In this document: in pieces, positions 21,893 through 40,329 of the stretch
How the letters are laid out: every line of letters begins with the position of its first letter
How positions within the stretch are numbered: the stretch's first letter is position 1
Assembly: GCF_020283565.1 (NCBI RefSeq)
Contig: NC_060063.1
Coordinates: 36,852,635-36,916,634 of the forward strand
Reading direction: 5' to 3'
Length of the DNA: 64,000 nt
Source: Trifolium pratense
Taxonomy: Eukaryota; Streptophyta; Magnoliopsida; Fabales; Fabaceae
The notes under the pieces: generated by a model
Databases searched by the model: none
Told to the model about the DNA's origin: nothing
The model's input: only the letters and a program-made list of their open reading frames with translations
Position numbers and translations under genes: made by a program

Positions 21893-23935
21893 GTCCACAG
21901 TCCCTCAAACGTCAAGCCAGTTAAGGTGTAGACGTTTATTTCTTTATCCGGTCGACATATACCAATCCAATACTAAATAACATTTGGGAAAATGAGACTA
22001 AGATTATTCCGGCACTAAGAATTAGTTATCATTATCTCCCCCCTATTTAAAACGTTGCTTTGTTTATTGTTCGTTGTATCCGAAGGATTATAAATTTGAG
22101 AAAGACGATTTGATTTTGTTATGGATGGCCGAAGATCTTTTACAGCCTCCACAAAATGGGAAGACTTTAGAAGAAGTTGGTGATGGTTATTTTAATGACT
22201 TAGCTTCAAGATCATTTTTCAATGTTCTGGAAGTGGGAACCAGTACCCGCATTTTGTGATGCATGATCTAGTGCGTGATTTAGCAACATTTCTCGGTGGA
22301 GAATTCTATTCAAGAAGAGAAGAAGTCTGTAATGAAACGAAGATTGGTACCATGACTCGTCATTTATCATTTAGCAAGTTCAATGATCCTGTCCATGAAA
22401 AATGAGATGTTTTTGGCCGAGCAAAACATCTTAGGACGCTTTTTGCAATCAATTTTATATCTCCTCCTCCGTTCAACAATGAAAAGATAGCATGCACCAT
22501 TTTTTCGAATTTGAAGTGCTTGAGAGTTTTGTCATTGAGAAACTTTCGTGGTCTTGTTGAAGTGCCCGATTCAATAGATGAACTAATCCATTTGCATTAT
22601 TTGAATCTCACTTGGACACATATAAAGTCGTTACCAGAGTCATTGTGTAATCTTTATAATCTACAAACATTGAAGTTGCAGAATTGTATGTCCCTAACTA
22701 GGCTTCCCAATGACATGCAAAATCTTGTAAGTTTGTGTCATCTTGATATCAGTGGATGTTATGAGTTAGAAGTTACGCCAAGAGAAATGAGCAAATTGAT
22801 TCATCTGCAACATTTGAGTAACTATGATGTGGGAACACATAAAGATAATGGGATCAAGGAATTGGGAACACTTTCAAATCTTCATGGATCACTTTCCAAT
22901 AAAAAATTAAAGAATGTTATCAATAGCTCTGAGGCATCAGCGGCAAAGATAATGGATAAGAAGTACCTTGAGAAATTATGTTTGTCATGGTCTGAAGATG
23001 TAAAGGACCATTTTACAAATTCACAAAGTGAGATGGACATACTTGACAAGTTACAGCCTACCAAGAACCTGAAAAGGCTAGAGGTACATGGATACAGGGG
23101 CACAAGATTTCCAAAATGGGTTGGAGATTCTTCCTACCAAAACTTGACTGGTTTATATTTGTTTGGTTGTTCGAATTGTTGTATTCTTCCACAACTTGGA
23201 TGGTTACACTCTCTCAAGGATTTGGCAATAAGAAGAATGAGTATGCTTGAGACTATTGGATATGAATATGGTGATTCCTTTTCTCAGACACTCTTTCCTT
23301 CCCTTGAATATTTGGAGTTTAATGACATGCCATGTTGGAAAATGTGGCATCATTCCCGTGTGTCGGAGGATTCTTTTCCTGTATTGAAGTCTCTTATGAT
23401 TCTTGATTGTCCTAAATTAGAGGGAGATTTGCCGTCTCATCTTCCTGTTTTGCATAACTGAAAGCAATAAAGTAGTCGTGCATGAACTACCCCTTTCATT
23501 GGAAGAATTAAGAATTCATGGAAGAGAGGTGACAAATTCTGCCTTTAAAGCCATTGACATCACCTTACTAACATCTCTTCAAACCTTTGATATCAATGAT
23601 TGTTCGTCTGTGATATTATGGGAGATTGTTTACCCACATCCTTGAAGTTTATGTCCAAAGCAAAACCACCAACACAAGTCACTTCACACTTTTAGAATAG
23701 AGAACCTTCTGCACCTCAATTATCTCCTTATCCATAATTGTGATGGTGTTGAGTCCTTCCCTAAGAATGGTTTCGCATTGCTGCCTCCCTCCCTTACCTC
23801 CCTAGAGCTGTGTAAAATGTCAAGTTTGCACACGTTGGAATGCACGGGGCTTCTCCACCTAACATCCCTCCAAAAATTAAGAATTGAAGAGTGTCCGAAG
23901 CTGGAGAATATGGAGGGAGAAAGGCTGCCTGCTTC

Positions 23936-24178
23936 TGTTGGTAAATAACCGTAACTCACACAATATAGGAAGAGGAAAACTATTTTTTATTGAATGGAAA
24001 TCTACTATTTAATACAAAGTTGTAACTGAAATAAATAACAAATACTGAGTAAAAAACTCCTAAACTTCAGCCACTACTTTATTTGCTAATAAGTAGCTGG
24101 AAAAATAAACAAACTCTCCTAAAGACTTGGTCAATAAATGCAGCTAGCAGTAACAACTGCAGATACACACGTTCAACA
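23936..24178 (-). repeat. 3' LTR of the copia element
   Basis: It is 243 bp, TGTTGG...CAACA. It lies downstream of the minus-strand coding region, preceded by the purine tract. Confidence 0.93.
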
Positions 24179-24190
24179 CTCCTCCTTGTA

Positions 24191-27100
24191 TCAGCGGTTG
24201 GATATTTCAAGTTTCTCCCTTAGTAACTCAAACCTGCTTGTTGGAAGAGCTTTTGTAAAGATATCTGAAAGCTGATCTTCGGTCTTGCAATACTTCAAAC
24301 ACACAACTCCATCCTTCTGTACATCTCTTAGAAAAAATAATTTGATGCTAAAATGCTTTGTTTTTCCGTGAAAGACTGGATTTTTGGAGATGGCTATGGC
24401 TGCCAGGTTGTCCACCATTACCTCAGTAGTTTCCCTTTGCTCCAAGTGCATATCAGATAGTATTTTTCTTAGCCACAAAGCTTGATTAACAGCTGATGTG
24501 GCTGCAATAAATTCTGCTTCAGTTGTTGATTGCGCAACAATTTCTTGTTTTTTTGAACACCAAGAGAATATCCCTGATCCAGAGCTAAAATAGTAGCCTG
24601 AAGTGCTTTTCATGTCATCTAAAGATCCTGCCCAATCACTATCAGAGTAACCTTGCAATTTGAAATTTTGTGATCGACAGAACTTGATACCATAATTTAT
24701 GGTCCCCTTGACATACCTCAACACTCTTTTTGCTGCTTTGAAATGAGATTCTTTAGCACAATTCATAAATCTTGAAACTACACTTACATCATACATAACA
24801 TCTGGTCTTGTAGTTGTGAGATACATTAGACAACCAATTAAACTCCTGTAGAGTATTTCATCCACTTGCTCTGCTTCATCATCCTTGCATAGCTTCTCCT
24901 TTGGACACATAGGAGTGCTCATGCTTTTACAGTTCTCCATGTTGAATTTCTTCAACATCTCCTTTGCATACTTTCTTTGACAGATGAAGATATCACCATT
25001 TTTCTGCTCAACTTCCATACCAAGGAAATAAGACATTTCTCCCAAGTCTGACATCTCAAAGACTTGCTTCATGTCATCCTTGAACTGTTGAATAAATTCA
25101 ACACTGCTGCCAGTAACCAGAAGATCATCAACATACAAAGAGATCACCAAAAAATTGGTTTGATCACCTTTGATATATAAAGTGGATTCACTGAAACTTT
25201 TAACAAAGCCCAATTTCATTAAGTACTCATCAATCCTACTATACCAAGCTCTTGGGGCTTGTTTCAAACCATACAAGGCTTTCTTTAATAGATAGACCTT
25301 ATCCTCGTGCTCTTTCACCACAAAACCTTTAGGTTGCTCAATATATATTTCTTCCTCTAGAAATCCATTTAAGAACGCTGACTTGACATCAAGATGATAT
25401 ATTTTCCATCCCTTTTGTGCAGAAATAGATAACAACATTCTAATAGTATCCTGCCTTGCAACCGGAGCAAATGTATCAAAGAAATCAACTCCAAAAATTT
25501 GAGCATACCCTTTAACTACTAACCTTGCTTTATGCTTGTTGATGGATCCATCAGCATTTAGCTTTGTTCTAAACACCCACTTCACACCTATGACTTTTTT
25601 GTGTGCAGGCCTTGTAACAAGTTTCCAAGTCTGATTTTTATCAATCATGGCAAGCTCCTCCTGCATTGCAGCCCTCCATTTTGGATCTTCTTTTGCATCC
25701 CAATACCCCGCAGGTTCAAGGACTGCAACATTGCATCTTTGGTAAATATCAGAGAGCAGTCTACTACCTCTTATAGGAGGATTATCAACCAATTCGTCTT
25801 GATTTTGCAAAAGGTCGACTACAGGAGGATCACTAACAAAATCATCTTGATTTTGCCAAAGGCCGACTACTGGCTTCTTTTCTGTATCATTCCAATTCCA
25901 TTGTTCATTCTCCATGAAGTGCACATCCCATGCTTCAAAAGGAGTCTTCCCATCTACTGCTTTGGTGGGAAGTCTATTAAGCAAAAATACAGCCGTGTTT
26001 GCAGCCTCTGCCCAATATTCCTTAGGCAACCCTTTCTCATGAAGCATGCATCTGACCATTTCCATTATCGTCCTATTCTTTCTCTCACTAACTCCATTTT
26101 GTTGAGGGGTATAAGGAGCTGTAAGTTGATGCTCAATGCCTGCCTCCTCACAGAACATAGTGAATTGTTTTGAGGTGTATCCTGTGCCATTATCAGACCT
26201 CAAAACTTGAATCTCGCAGCTGCTTTGCTTTTCAATCCACTGCTTAAATCTCCAAAACACTCCTGCAACATCTGACTTGGACTTAAGAAAATAAATCCAG
26301 CACATTCTAGTGTAATCATCTATAAAGACAATGTAATATTTGCTCTCTTTAAGTGAAGTAGTCCTTTGAGGTCCAGCCAAATCTGTGTGAATCAGTTGCA
26401 GCCTCTTTGTTGCTCTCCAGGTTGCTTGTTTGAAGGGTAATCTTGCTTGCTTACCATACTGACATACCTTGCAGCTTGGTAACTCAGCATCTAAGTGAGG
26501 CAAGCCTTGAACCAGCTCCTTTTGTTGCATATTCAATACCGCTGCATGATGAAAATGACCTAATCTTTTATGCCAAATCTCCGTGGTATTAACTGTAGCT
26601 GGATAGGCTGTTTGCTCCTCCTTCATTGGATCAAATGAGAAACTTTTGCTTCTCATTTTAATGTTGAAAATTACCTTATCATTGGCATCTTTGATCAAGC
26701 ATCTCTTATTTTCAAAGATGACTTTAAATCCTTTCTCAAGTAATTGACCCATACTTAGCAAGTTTTGATCAATCTCAGGTACATACAAAACATCAGAAAT
26801 TAGCTTTGTACCTGTGCAACTTTCAATGGCTACGGTTCCTTTTCCTTAAACAGCAATAAGTTTACCATTACCGATTCTGACTTTTGATATTTGTGATCTG
26901 TCCAGTTCTCTAAATATTTCTTGATCGTGGGTCATGTGACTGGTACAACCACTATCCACTAGCCAACATTCACTTGAGCTACTGCTTGTAAAACATGTTG
27001 CTACAAACAGTTGCTCATCCTCTTCTTCCTCTTGTTGATCTGCAGCTTGAGCCTCGTTGTTTTGTTGAAAACGGCTTTTGCAAATTCTCTCGTGATGCCC

Positions 27101-27952
27101 TAGCTTGTTGCACTTTGCACACCTCACATCAGGTCTTCTCCAACATCTGAAAGGAGGATGACCTGATTTACCGCAATGCTTGCAAGGAGGAAATTCTCTA
27201 TTTCTTTCACCATTATTGTAACTAGTGTTTGCAGCTGCTTGATTGTTGAGACTCTTATATTTATTTCCCATGCTCTTTCCTCCTCTGCCGATTTTCAATT
27301 TAGCTTGTAATGCTCCTTCCACTGAACCTTCAGCCCTTATCATTCTTCTTTGTTCTTGGGCCTGCATAGCATTTACAAGTTCTGCCAAGGTAAGTTTTGT
27401 CAGGTCCTTAGTATTTTCTAAGGAAGTGATGGTTGCTTCAAATCTCTCAGGGACAGTCACCAGTATTTTCTGAACTATTCTGGAATCAGAAAATTCAGAA
27501 CCAAGCAATCTTACTTTATTAGCAATGCCAATAAGTTTATTTGCATACTCTTTAATTGTCTCAGACTCCTTCATTTTCTGCATCTCAAATTCTCTAATCA
27601 AATTCAGCGCTTGCATTCCCCTAATCCGTTCATCTCCTTCATATTCATTCTTGAGGAAATTCCAGATTTCAAATGCGGATTTGATGGTCATGATTCTGGT
27701 GAAGATTTCTTCCGTGACAGCAGCAAACAAAGACGCTCTTGCCTTTGACTTTCTTGTTTTCATTTCTTTGTGACTTCTTATCTGAGCCAATGTTGGATTG
27801 TTTGGCAATTGAAGAACTTCGTAGTCCTCCTCAACAGCTTCTCAGAGGTCATTTGCCTCTAAATATGCCTCCATTCTTGCTGCCCATATATGATAGTTTG
27901 CACCATCAAACACAGGTAATGGTAAGGCTTTAAAGGATGTTTCAGAATCCAT
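24191..27952 (-). pseudogene. copia gag-pol frame with two in-frame stops
   Basis: One frame runs from ATG 27952 to the stop at 24191. It is broken by TGA at codon 37 (27842-27844) and TAA at 26846-26848. Order: gag with two zinc knuckles (CKHCGKSGHPPFRC, CAKCNKLGHHERIC), protease (WLVDSGCTSHMT), integrase (DLAG..., SDNGTGYTS, PQQNGVSERKNR), reverse transcriptase (YVDDLLVTG) and RNase H (YSDSDWAG; TEAEFIAA). Between integrase (TPFEAW) and the linker before RT (DVHFMENE) a block usually present in copia proteins is missing, about 70 residues by my estimate, without loss of frame. With two nonsense codons it cannot make the full polyprotein, though the pol part alone is an 865-codon open frame. 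Confidence 0.9.
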
Positions 27953-28051
27953 CTACTTGATGAATTGAAGAACCGTGTTTAGGCTTTTATGGTGGGTTTT
28001 ACTCACTTCACTCACAAGGCCCCTTTAAGAAGAAAGCTCTAGATACCAATT

Positions 28052-28294
28052 TGTTGGTAAATAACCGTAACTCACACAATATAGGAAGAGGAAAACTATT
28101 TTTTATTGAATGGAAATCTACTATTTAATACAAAGTTGTAACTGAAATAAATAACAAATACTGAGTAAAAAACTCCTAAACTTCAGCCACTACTTTATTT
28201 GCTAATAAGTAGCTGGAAAAATAAACAAACTCTCCTAAAGACTTGGTCAACAAATGCAGCTAGCAGTAACAACTGCTGATACACACGTTCAACA
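28052..28294 (-). repeat. 5' LTR of the copia element
   Basis: It is 243 bp, identical to the other LTR except about two positions (near 28250 and 28276). It carries the minus-strand promoter. Confidence 0.93.
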
Positions 28295-28432
28295 GCTTCT
28301 CTAATACAACTTGAAATTGTTGGATGTCCTCTGTTGGAAGAACGGTGCCACATGAAACACCCACAAATATGGCCCAAAATTTCCCACATCAAAGGTATTC
28401 TGGTTGACTACAAATGGAGTCAGCAAGCTTGA

Positions 28433-29072
28433 ACTTGAATTATATAACTTTCAATTATTGAGGTACATTGAGATTGGTTTATACCAGATAGCTTCTAAAA
28501 ATTTAGAATGCAAAACTTGTTTCTGCAAAATATGTGCATACTGCTAAGATACCGCCACGTGATCTGATTGGCATTGAAGTAAGTGTTAGGTGTGGCAAAT
28601 TAGGACAACATAAGGAATAACAGTAACAAATATAGCTGATATATATGAGTTTCCAAGTAACAGAATGAAGCTATGACAGTAGCAGTACTGAGTGAGAGAT
28701 GATATGCTTAAAGATAATTGATTGTTGTATGATGTGCAGTTTAAGAAATAAGAAATGTAAGATTCATAAAGATCTTACTGTAAACTTTCTATCGATAATC
28801 AAAATTATGTAAGAAGTTTATTTACAAAGAAAGGAAGTAAATTTATGAATAGTTTTGTAGGTGCCAAAATGCATAATGATTAGATTGTTCATTAAATAGT
28901 AAATATGATCCTCTGAAAGTATTGAAAAACTGTATTTTGTATAATGTTGTGTGTCAAACGATATCACACGAAGGGTTTATTTATAATCATATTGGATGTA
29001 CACATAAGGTAATGTAATCAATACTATATAAATACAATATTAAGACCAATTGATTCTAATGGATTCTTAACA
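28433..29072 (-). repeat. Intergenic sequence ending in a probable copia 3' LTR
   Basis: No gene is seen. On the minus strand GCTTGAGGGGGAGTG is followed by TTAAGAATCCATTAG. This is the purine tract and the start (TGTTAAGAATCC) of a 3' LTR that ends, on the plus strand, at 29072. The other LTR border was not resolved; it may lie near 28722 (TGTTGTATG). Confidence 0.45.
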
Positions 29073-29079
29073 CTCCCCC

Positions 29080-29815
29080 TCAAGCTGGATCATATATATC
29101 ATATGAGCCGAGCTTGTTACAAATGTAATCCACTCGAGAGCCCTTAAGAGACTTAGTGAACATATCAGCTAATTGGTCTTCAGACTTGGCAAAAGATGTG
29201 ATGATTTCTCCGTAAAGTACATTATCTCTTAAATAATGACAGTCTATCTCTATGTGCTTGGTCCGTTCATGGAAAACTGGATTGGATGCAATGTGGAGTG
29301 CAGCTTGATTGTCGCATATGAGTTTTGTGGCCTGAAGATCTCCTAGTTTTAGAACTAAGAATAAATTTCTAAGCCAACCAAGTTCCTTTGAGGCTACTGC
29401 CATAGCACGGTATTCGGCTTCAGCACTAGATAGTGCAACTGTGTTTGTTTCTTGCTTCTCCATGAGATCATATTTCCTCCAATAAGAACACAATATCCAG
29501 AAGTGGATCTCCTATACGACGGTGATCCAGCCCAGCCAGCATCAGAATAACAAGTGATTTTAGCATCACCCTTATCTTCATATAATAGTCCTCTTCCTGG
29601 TGCATTCTTTATATATCTGAGAATACGAACAACTGCGTCCCAATGACTATCACAAGGAGCATTCAGAAATTGGCTCACAATGCTCACTGCAAATGTAATA
29701 TCAGGTCTGGTGACTGTAAGATAATTAAGCCTTCCCACAAGACGTCGATATCTTCCCGGGTCTTTCAAAGGCTCCCTCTGACCCGGAAGAAGTTTGACGC
29801 TGGGATCCATAGGAG
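29080..29815 (-). pseudogene. copia RT C-terminus and RNase H fragment, frameshifted
   Basis: The minus strand encodes the C-terminal reverse transcriptase part (DPGRYRRLVGRLNYLTVTRP) and RNase H (CYSDAGWAGSP; SSAEAEYRAMA; EDQLADMFTKSL). A frameshift near 29450, within the KKQ...NTVALSS region, splits it. The stop at 29080 directly precedes the purine tract and LTR. gag, protease, integrase and most of RT are absent, so this is a 5'-truncated remnant of a copia family different from the one at 23936. Confidence 0.88.
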
Positions 29816-29900
29816 TATCCGAGTATCCATAGAAGAAATTGGAATACGATCACGAATAAGACATTACAGGGAGCTAGAGCACTCATCCTCTTTATGAAAC

Positions 29901-30168
29901 CTTAAGTACCACTTTTGCTGAGAAGAATATTTGCATATGTTGAATATAACTAGTTTGTTAGATTTTGATATATGGGAGAAAATTCAATCTATTAGTGCCT
30001 TCCATTTGTTTACTTTTTTTAAGATGGGATGTTAATTGTTATTATATCTTCATTTTCAAATTATGTGAATTTTACAATGTTCCAACAGGTGTGCTCTTCA
30101 TTCTTGTGCATAAGCATAGCCATGATAATTTCACCTACTTGAGAGACTTCAAATTTTGGGTACCATAA
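29901..30168 (+). repeat. Segmental duplication, copy A
   Basis: It shares an ordered set of blocks with 31017-31243, including AATATTT(G/A)CATAT(G/A)TTGAA, TGGGAGAAAA(T/C)TCAATCTAT and GACTTCAAATTTTGG. Identity is about 80% in the alignable parts. No coding is seen. 30169-31016 between the copies holds no gene; a U-rich tract with TATATAA near 30867 could be a decayed LTR. Confidence 0.7.
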
Positions 30169-31016
30169 AATAGGCTGAAATCATAACCAATTAATTAATT
30201 AGACCCAATGATATAATAGAGGTAATGAAAGAAGGCCTTATTCTTCTCATAAAAAGTATGTTCTGGATTGAAAGAATTATGCAGGCAAAGTAATCCTTAG
30301 GACCCTAATAACCTTATCTTCCAATATGATAAAAGGGAAAATAAAACAGTTGTTTCTTCCATTCAATCCAACACCAACTCTTTCATAATAATTCAGTTAT
30401 GCTGGTGCACAATTTAGTTGTCACTCCGAGAGTAATACTTCTAATGCTAGAAAAATGAGATATGCAGTATCAAGTCAATGAACTAGTTTATGGCACAAAA
30501 AGGAATAACTATTTGTTAATGCAGGAGTTAACTAATTCCAGTTTTCAAAGACTATTTTGTACGCCTTCCAGGCATCCCAAGCTTTGAAACATAGGAATAG
30601 TTTTCTTGATCAGTTTTTGATGATTGCTTACTTTATCTAAGCACCAAATGGGAATGTGTATAGAGCTGGACAGACCGCTCCAAATAGTTTGCGGCTTTGC
30701 GCTACTGCTATCCTATCTTTCTGTTTGTAATTTTAGATATGTAAGTTGTAAATATATTTTGGCCTTATTTGTCAATCTCTATAGCCCTGTAACCGCTTTC
30801 TGTTATTAGATTTAGTTCTCTCTTTCTGTAACAGCCCTTAAGCATTTTAAGCTCATGTAAGTCTATATAACAGTGTACAGCAATTCAATCAATAGAAGGG
30901 AATTTTTATCCTCATTATTTTTGTAGATGGTATTAGGGAATAGGAATCAGTTTCTGTAATATTAGGACTTCATTTATTTGTGGTCTCTATGACTGATGGC
31001 ATGCTGTGGCCATGAC

Positions 31017-31243
31017 TTCAAGTATTACTTTTGCTAATAAGAATATTTACATATATTGAATAATATAGCTAGCTAGTTTGTTTGATTTCATGGGAGAAAA
31101 CTCAATCTATTTGTGCCTTCTATGGGTTCACATTGAATGAGTTATTCTGCACAGAAATGACCTGGTACTTCCTTTCAGCATCATATTATAGCGGTTCACT
31201 CTTATAACATCATAGCATTAACAAAGAGGGACTTCAAATTTTG
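31017..31243 (+). repeat. Segmental duplication, copy B
   Basis: This is the partner of 29901-30168, shorter by small deletions. It starts TTCAAGTATTACTTTTGCTA. 31244-31435 holds AT-rich sequence without a gene. Confidence 0.7.
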
Positions 31244-31435
31244 GATAACAAAAACTAGGGCTAAGGTGTAACTAAGACCCGAGGAGTGTCTTATTTAGAC
31301 ACACAAAAGTCAATTAAAAAAAGGACTCCAATTATTATTTATTAATCCATAAACAAACTTGCTAATTAAGTCAGTAATTCCGTCAAAAAAAATTAAGTCA
31401 GTAATTCATTTCAATTCTTTGGCAACAAAAAAACT

Positions 31436-31655
31436 CACTTAGGTTGGTCTAGTGGTGTTAGCTTGAGATCTTAGAGTGTGTTCCTATTAAGGTTTCAGGT
31501 TTGATTCCTTCCGTTGTTAATTTCGGTGGGCTAGTCCATTACACAGTAAACTTTGGCTTTAAATGGGACCTCTGCAAGTGGGCGGTGGGATTGGCCCCCG
31601 CGGATTAGTCGGTCCTTGGGCCGAATACCAAGTTTTCAAAAAAAAAAAAAAAAAA
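31436..31655 (+). mobile_element. tRNA-derived SINE
   Basis: An A-box (TTGGTCTAGTGGTGTTAGC, about 31442) and a B-box (AGGTTTGATTCC, about 31497) form a tRNA-like head. A GC-rich body (GTGGGATTGGCCCCCGCGGA, then GTCCTTGGGCCGAATACC) and a terminal A-run (31638-31655) follow. Head, body and poly-A tail are the SINE plan. Target duplications are not clear. Confidence 0.75.
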
Positions 31656-32414
31656 ATCTTTTACGACAAAAATACAAATTTAATTTCTATAATTTTGACC
31701 GAGTGTGTCAGTAGTCGTTACCCTGTAGTATCTGAGACTTGTGAGATGATGAAATGAGTTTTTTTATGAGCCATATGATACTAACAGGATGAATATTATC
31801 CTTCTATTCAATTTGAGTTACTTAGGATTTCCATTTTAAACAGATACTGGAATATATATATATAGTTGAACACTCCATGAAGGAACGTTACTTAAGGCTA
31901 TATAGTTGAATACTCAAAAAGAAAGAATACGGTATTTCATATTTCATCTGTGTCCCTTCTATGTTAAATTAGAAATTAGTAATTAGAATTTACGAATAAA
32001 ATATTAACAAGTTAAGCTTTACTTTACTTATCAGTCCCTAATTTTTGTTGTAGCGAATAAAAAGAAACTATTGTTTTCTACCAATGCAATACTGCATTCT
32101 ATAGGAAATAGATTCTACCATGAAGAGGATGGATATGGGGGAAAGCAGATTTTGTTTTCGCAACGGTGTCAAATTCTTTCATTTTTTTTCATTTTGCCCT
32201 TAAACTTAAAATTTTGGGCAAGTAATAACCTACATACAATATTTATGGAAAATTTGCAAAGGCCTTTGTTGGCTAAAATATCACATAAGAGTATATACAT
32301 GTAGGTAACTTCAATTAGAATGTATCCAAATTAAAGTAAAAGATCAGTTGATATCAAACATTAGAATACAGATCACAATGCACAAGACACTTACAATAAG
32401 AGAAACCGAATCTC
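31656..32414. other. Intergenic region 3' of KIN13A
   Basis: AT-rich, with no gene or clear repeat. It should contain the KIN13A 3' UTR and poly(A) site on the minus strand just left of 32415, but no unique signal could be fixed. Confidence 0.4.
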
Positions 32415-39302
<6,888 letters not shown>

Positions 39303-39800
39303 TTGGCCAGCCACGTGGCGCTGGGAACGTCGTTGAGGCGCCAATTTTCAAGATCTGTTACACACGCGCTTCTTAAACACATAATCAAAAAAAAAATCAA
39401 CAAATAGGAAAAAAAAAATTGAATGAAATTAGAAGAAAAATAAAAAGCGAAACTCACGAGAAGAACATGAAAGTGAGAGAAACCGAATCGGAAGAAAGTG
39501 AAGAGAAAATTGCAGAAACTTTAGATTTGTGCGATTCAGATCTGAAAATGATGCGATTGCAGAAACAGAATCGGTAACAAGAAACTGGCGTTTGTTACGG
39601 TTGTTTGCGGCGAAGAGAGAGAACGTTGTTATGAAAGTTTTTTTTGGGTTCGAATGCGAAACAGAGGGAGAAAATGAAAATGAAAATGAAATGCAGAGTT
39701 TGTTTGTTGTTTGTAGATTAATTAAGGATTAATTAAAGATTAATTGATCGTTGTGATTTGATTGATTAAGGATTAATCCTCGCATTTTCAAAACCTATGT
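39303..39800 (-). promoter_or_regulatory. KIN13A 5' UTR with probable intron, and promoter region
   Basis: Just upstream of the ATG, a plausible 5'-UTR intron runs from a GTGAGTTTC donor (39457) to a TAACAG acceptor (39355). The leader upstream is CT-rich (TTCTCTCTCTTCGCC-like), as in many plant genes. After splicing, an upstream ATG at about 39468 would give a five-codon frame ending before the main start. No clear TATA box is present; the transcription start is not fixed. 39801-40329 holds AT-rich sequence without a gene. Confidence 0.5.
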
Positions 39801-40329
39801 AAACGGCTATGTCATTGAAGTAGAACGAACCAAACGAGTTTTAAAAGACTAATATGCCCTTGAGTTGAGATTAACAACGACGATGGTTAATTGGACATTA
39901 TGAATCAAACAAACGCCACCGCAGCTAAATTAGTCGGTACTCTACCAAATTCTCGTACAACGAACTGCTTTTTGTTTTTGGTTCATGTTAATTTATGGCC
40001 TAAAGGCGGATTTAAGGTATTTAAAAATATAGTATTTAATGATATAAAAAATTTAATGTATAGATAATTGAATATATCACAAGTTCAATAAATTATTTTT
40101 ATATTTATCTTTTTAATATGTGCCCTTAAGTCACGTGACCTTAAGACATATGGGGTGGATTTCTTTTTTTATTGTAGATTTCTTTTTTACCATGATAATT
40201 ATTGTAGATTTCTTTTTTTTTTTTTTTGGTACATAGATTTCTTTTCTTTTCTTTATCATGGTATGAAATTTTTATCATTGATTAATAATCTCCAACAAGA
40301 AATATGTGGGGTATATAAAGTGTGTTATC

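Larger units (their letters stand above)
23936..28294 (-). mobile_element. Ty1/copia retrotransposon, nearly complete, recently inserted
   Basis: It is 4359 bp, flanked by the exact 5-bp duplication GCTTC (23931-23935 and 28295-28299). LTRs of 243 bp each start TGTTGGTAAATAACC and end GTTCAACA, differing by two substitutions by eye. Coding is on the minus strand. The primer site TTGGTATCTAGAGCT lies at the left edge of the 28052 LTR (28037-28051). A purine tract (AAGGAGGAG on the minus strand) adjoins the 23936 LTR. Insertion into the LRR pseudogene is seamless. Confidence 0.93.
21975..28432 (+). pseudogene. CC-NB-LRR disease-resistance pseudogene, truncated and interrupted
   Basis: The similarity starts abruptly near 21975 inside the ARC2 region, so P-loop and kinase motifs are missing. 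Visible in order: the [20 protein letters not shown] block, [16 protein letters not shown], the MHD motif (MHDLVRDLA, 22259), then LRRs (ECLRVLSL-like at 22520; about ten repeats to 23935). Breaks: a 1-base frameshift near 22043, another near 22230, an in-frame TGA at 22403, further breaks at 23459 and 23643. A copia element splits the last LRR between 23935 and 28295. The C-terminal tail (PQIWPKISHIKGIL) follows to a stop at 28430-28432. The intact family recognises pathogens in the cytosol; this copy cannot make such a protein. Confidence 0.88.

Noticed and set aside
22074..23461. Treating the LRR frames as separate short genes
   Set aside because: They begin at internal TTG codons and are pieces of one NB-LRR pseudogene split by frameshifts and a stop.
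25601..27933. Plus-strand frames of 64-190 codons
   Set aside because: Antisense shadows of the minus-strand copia gag-pol frame.
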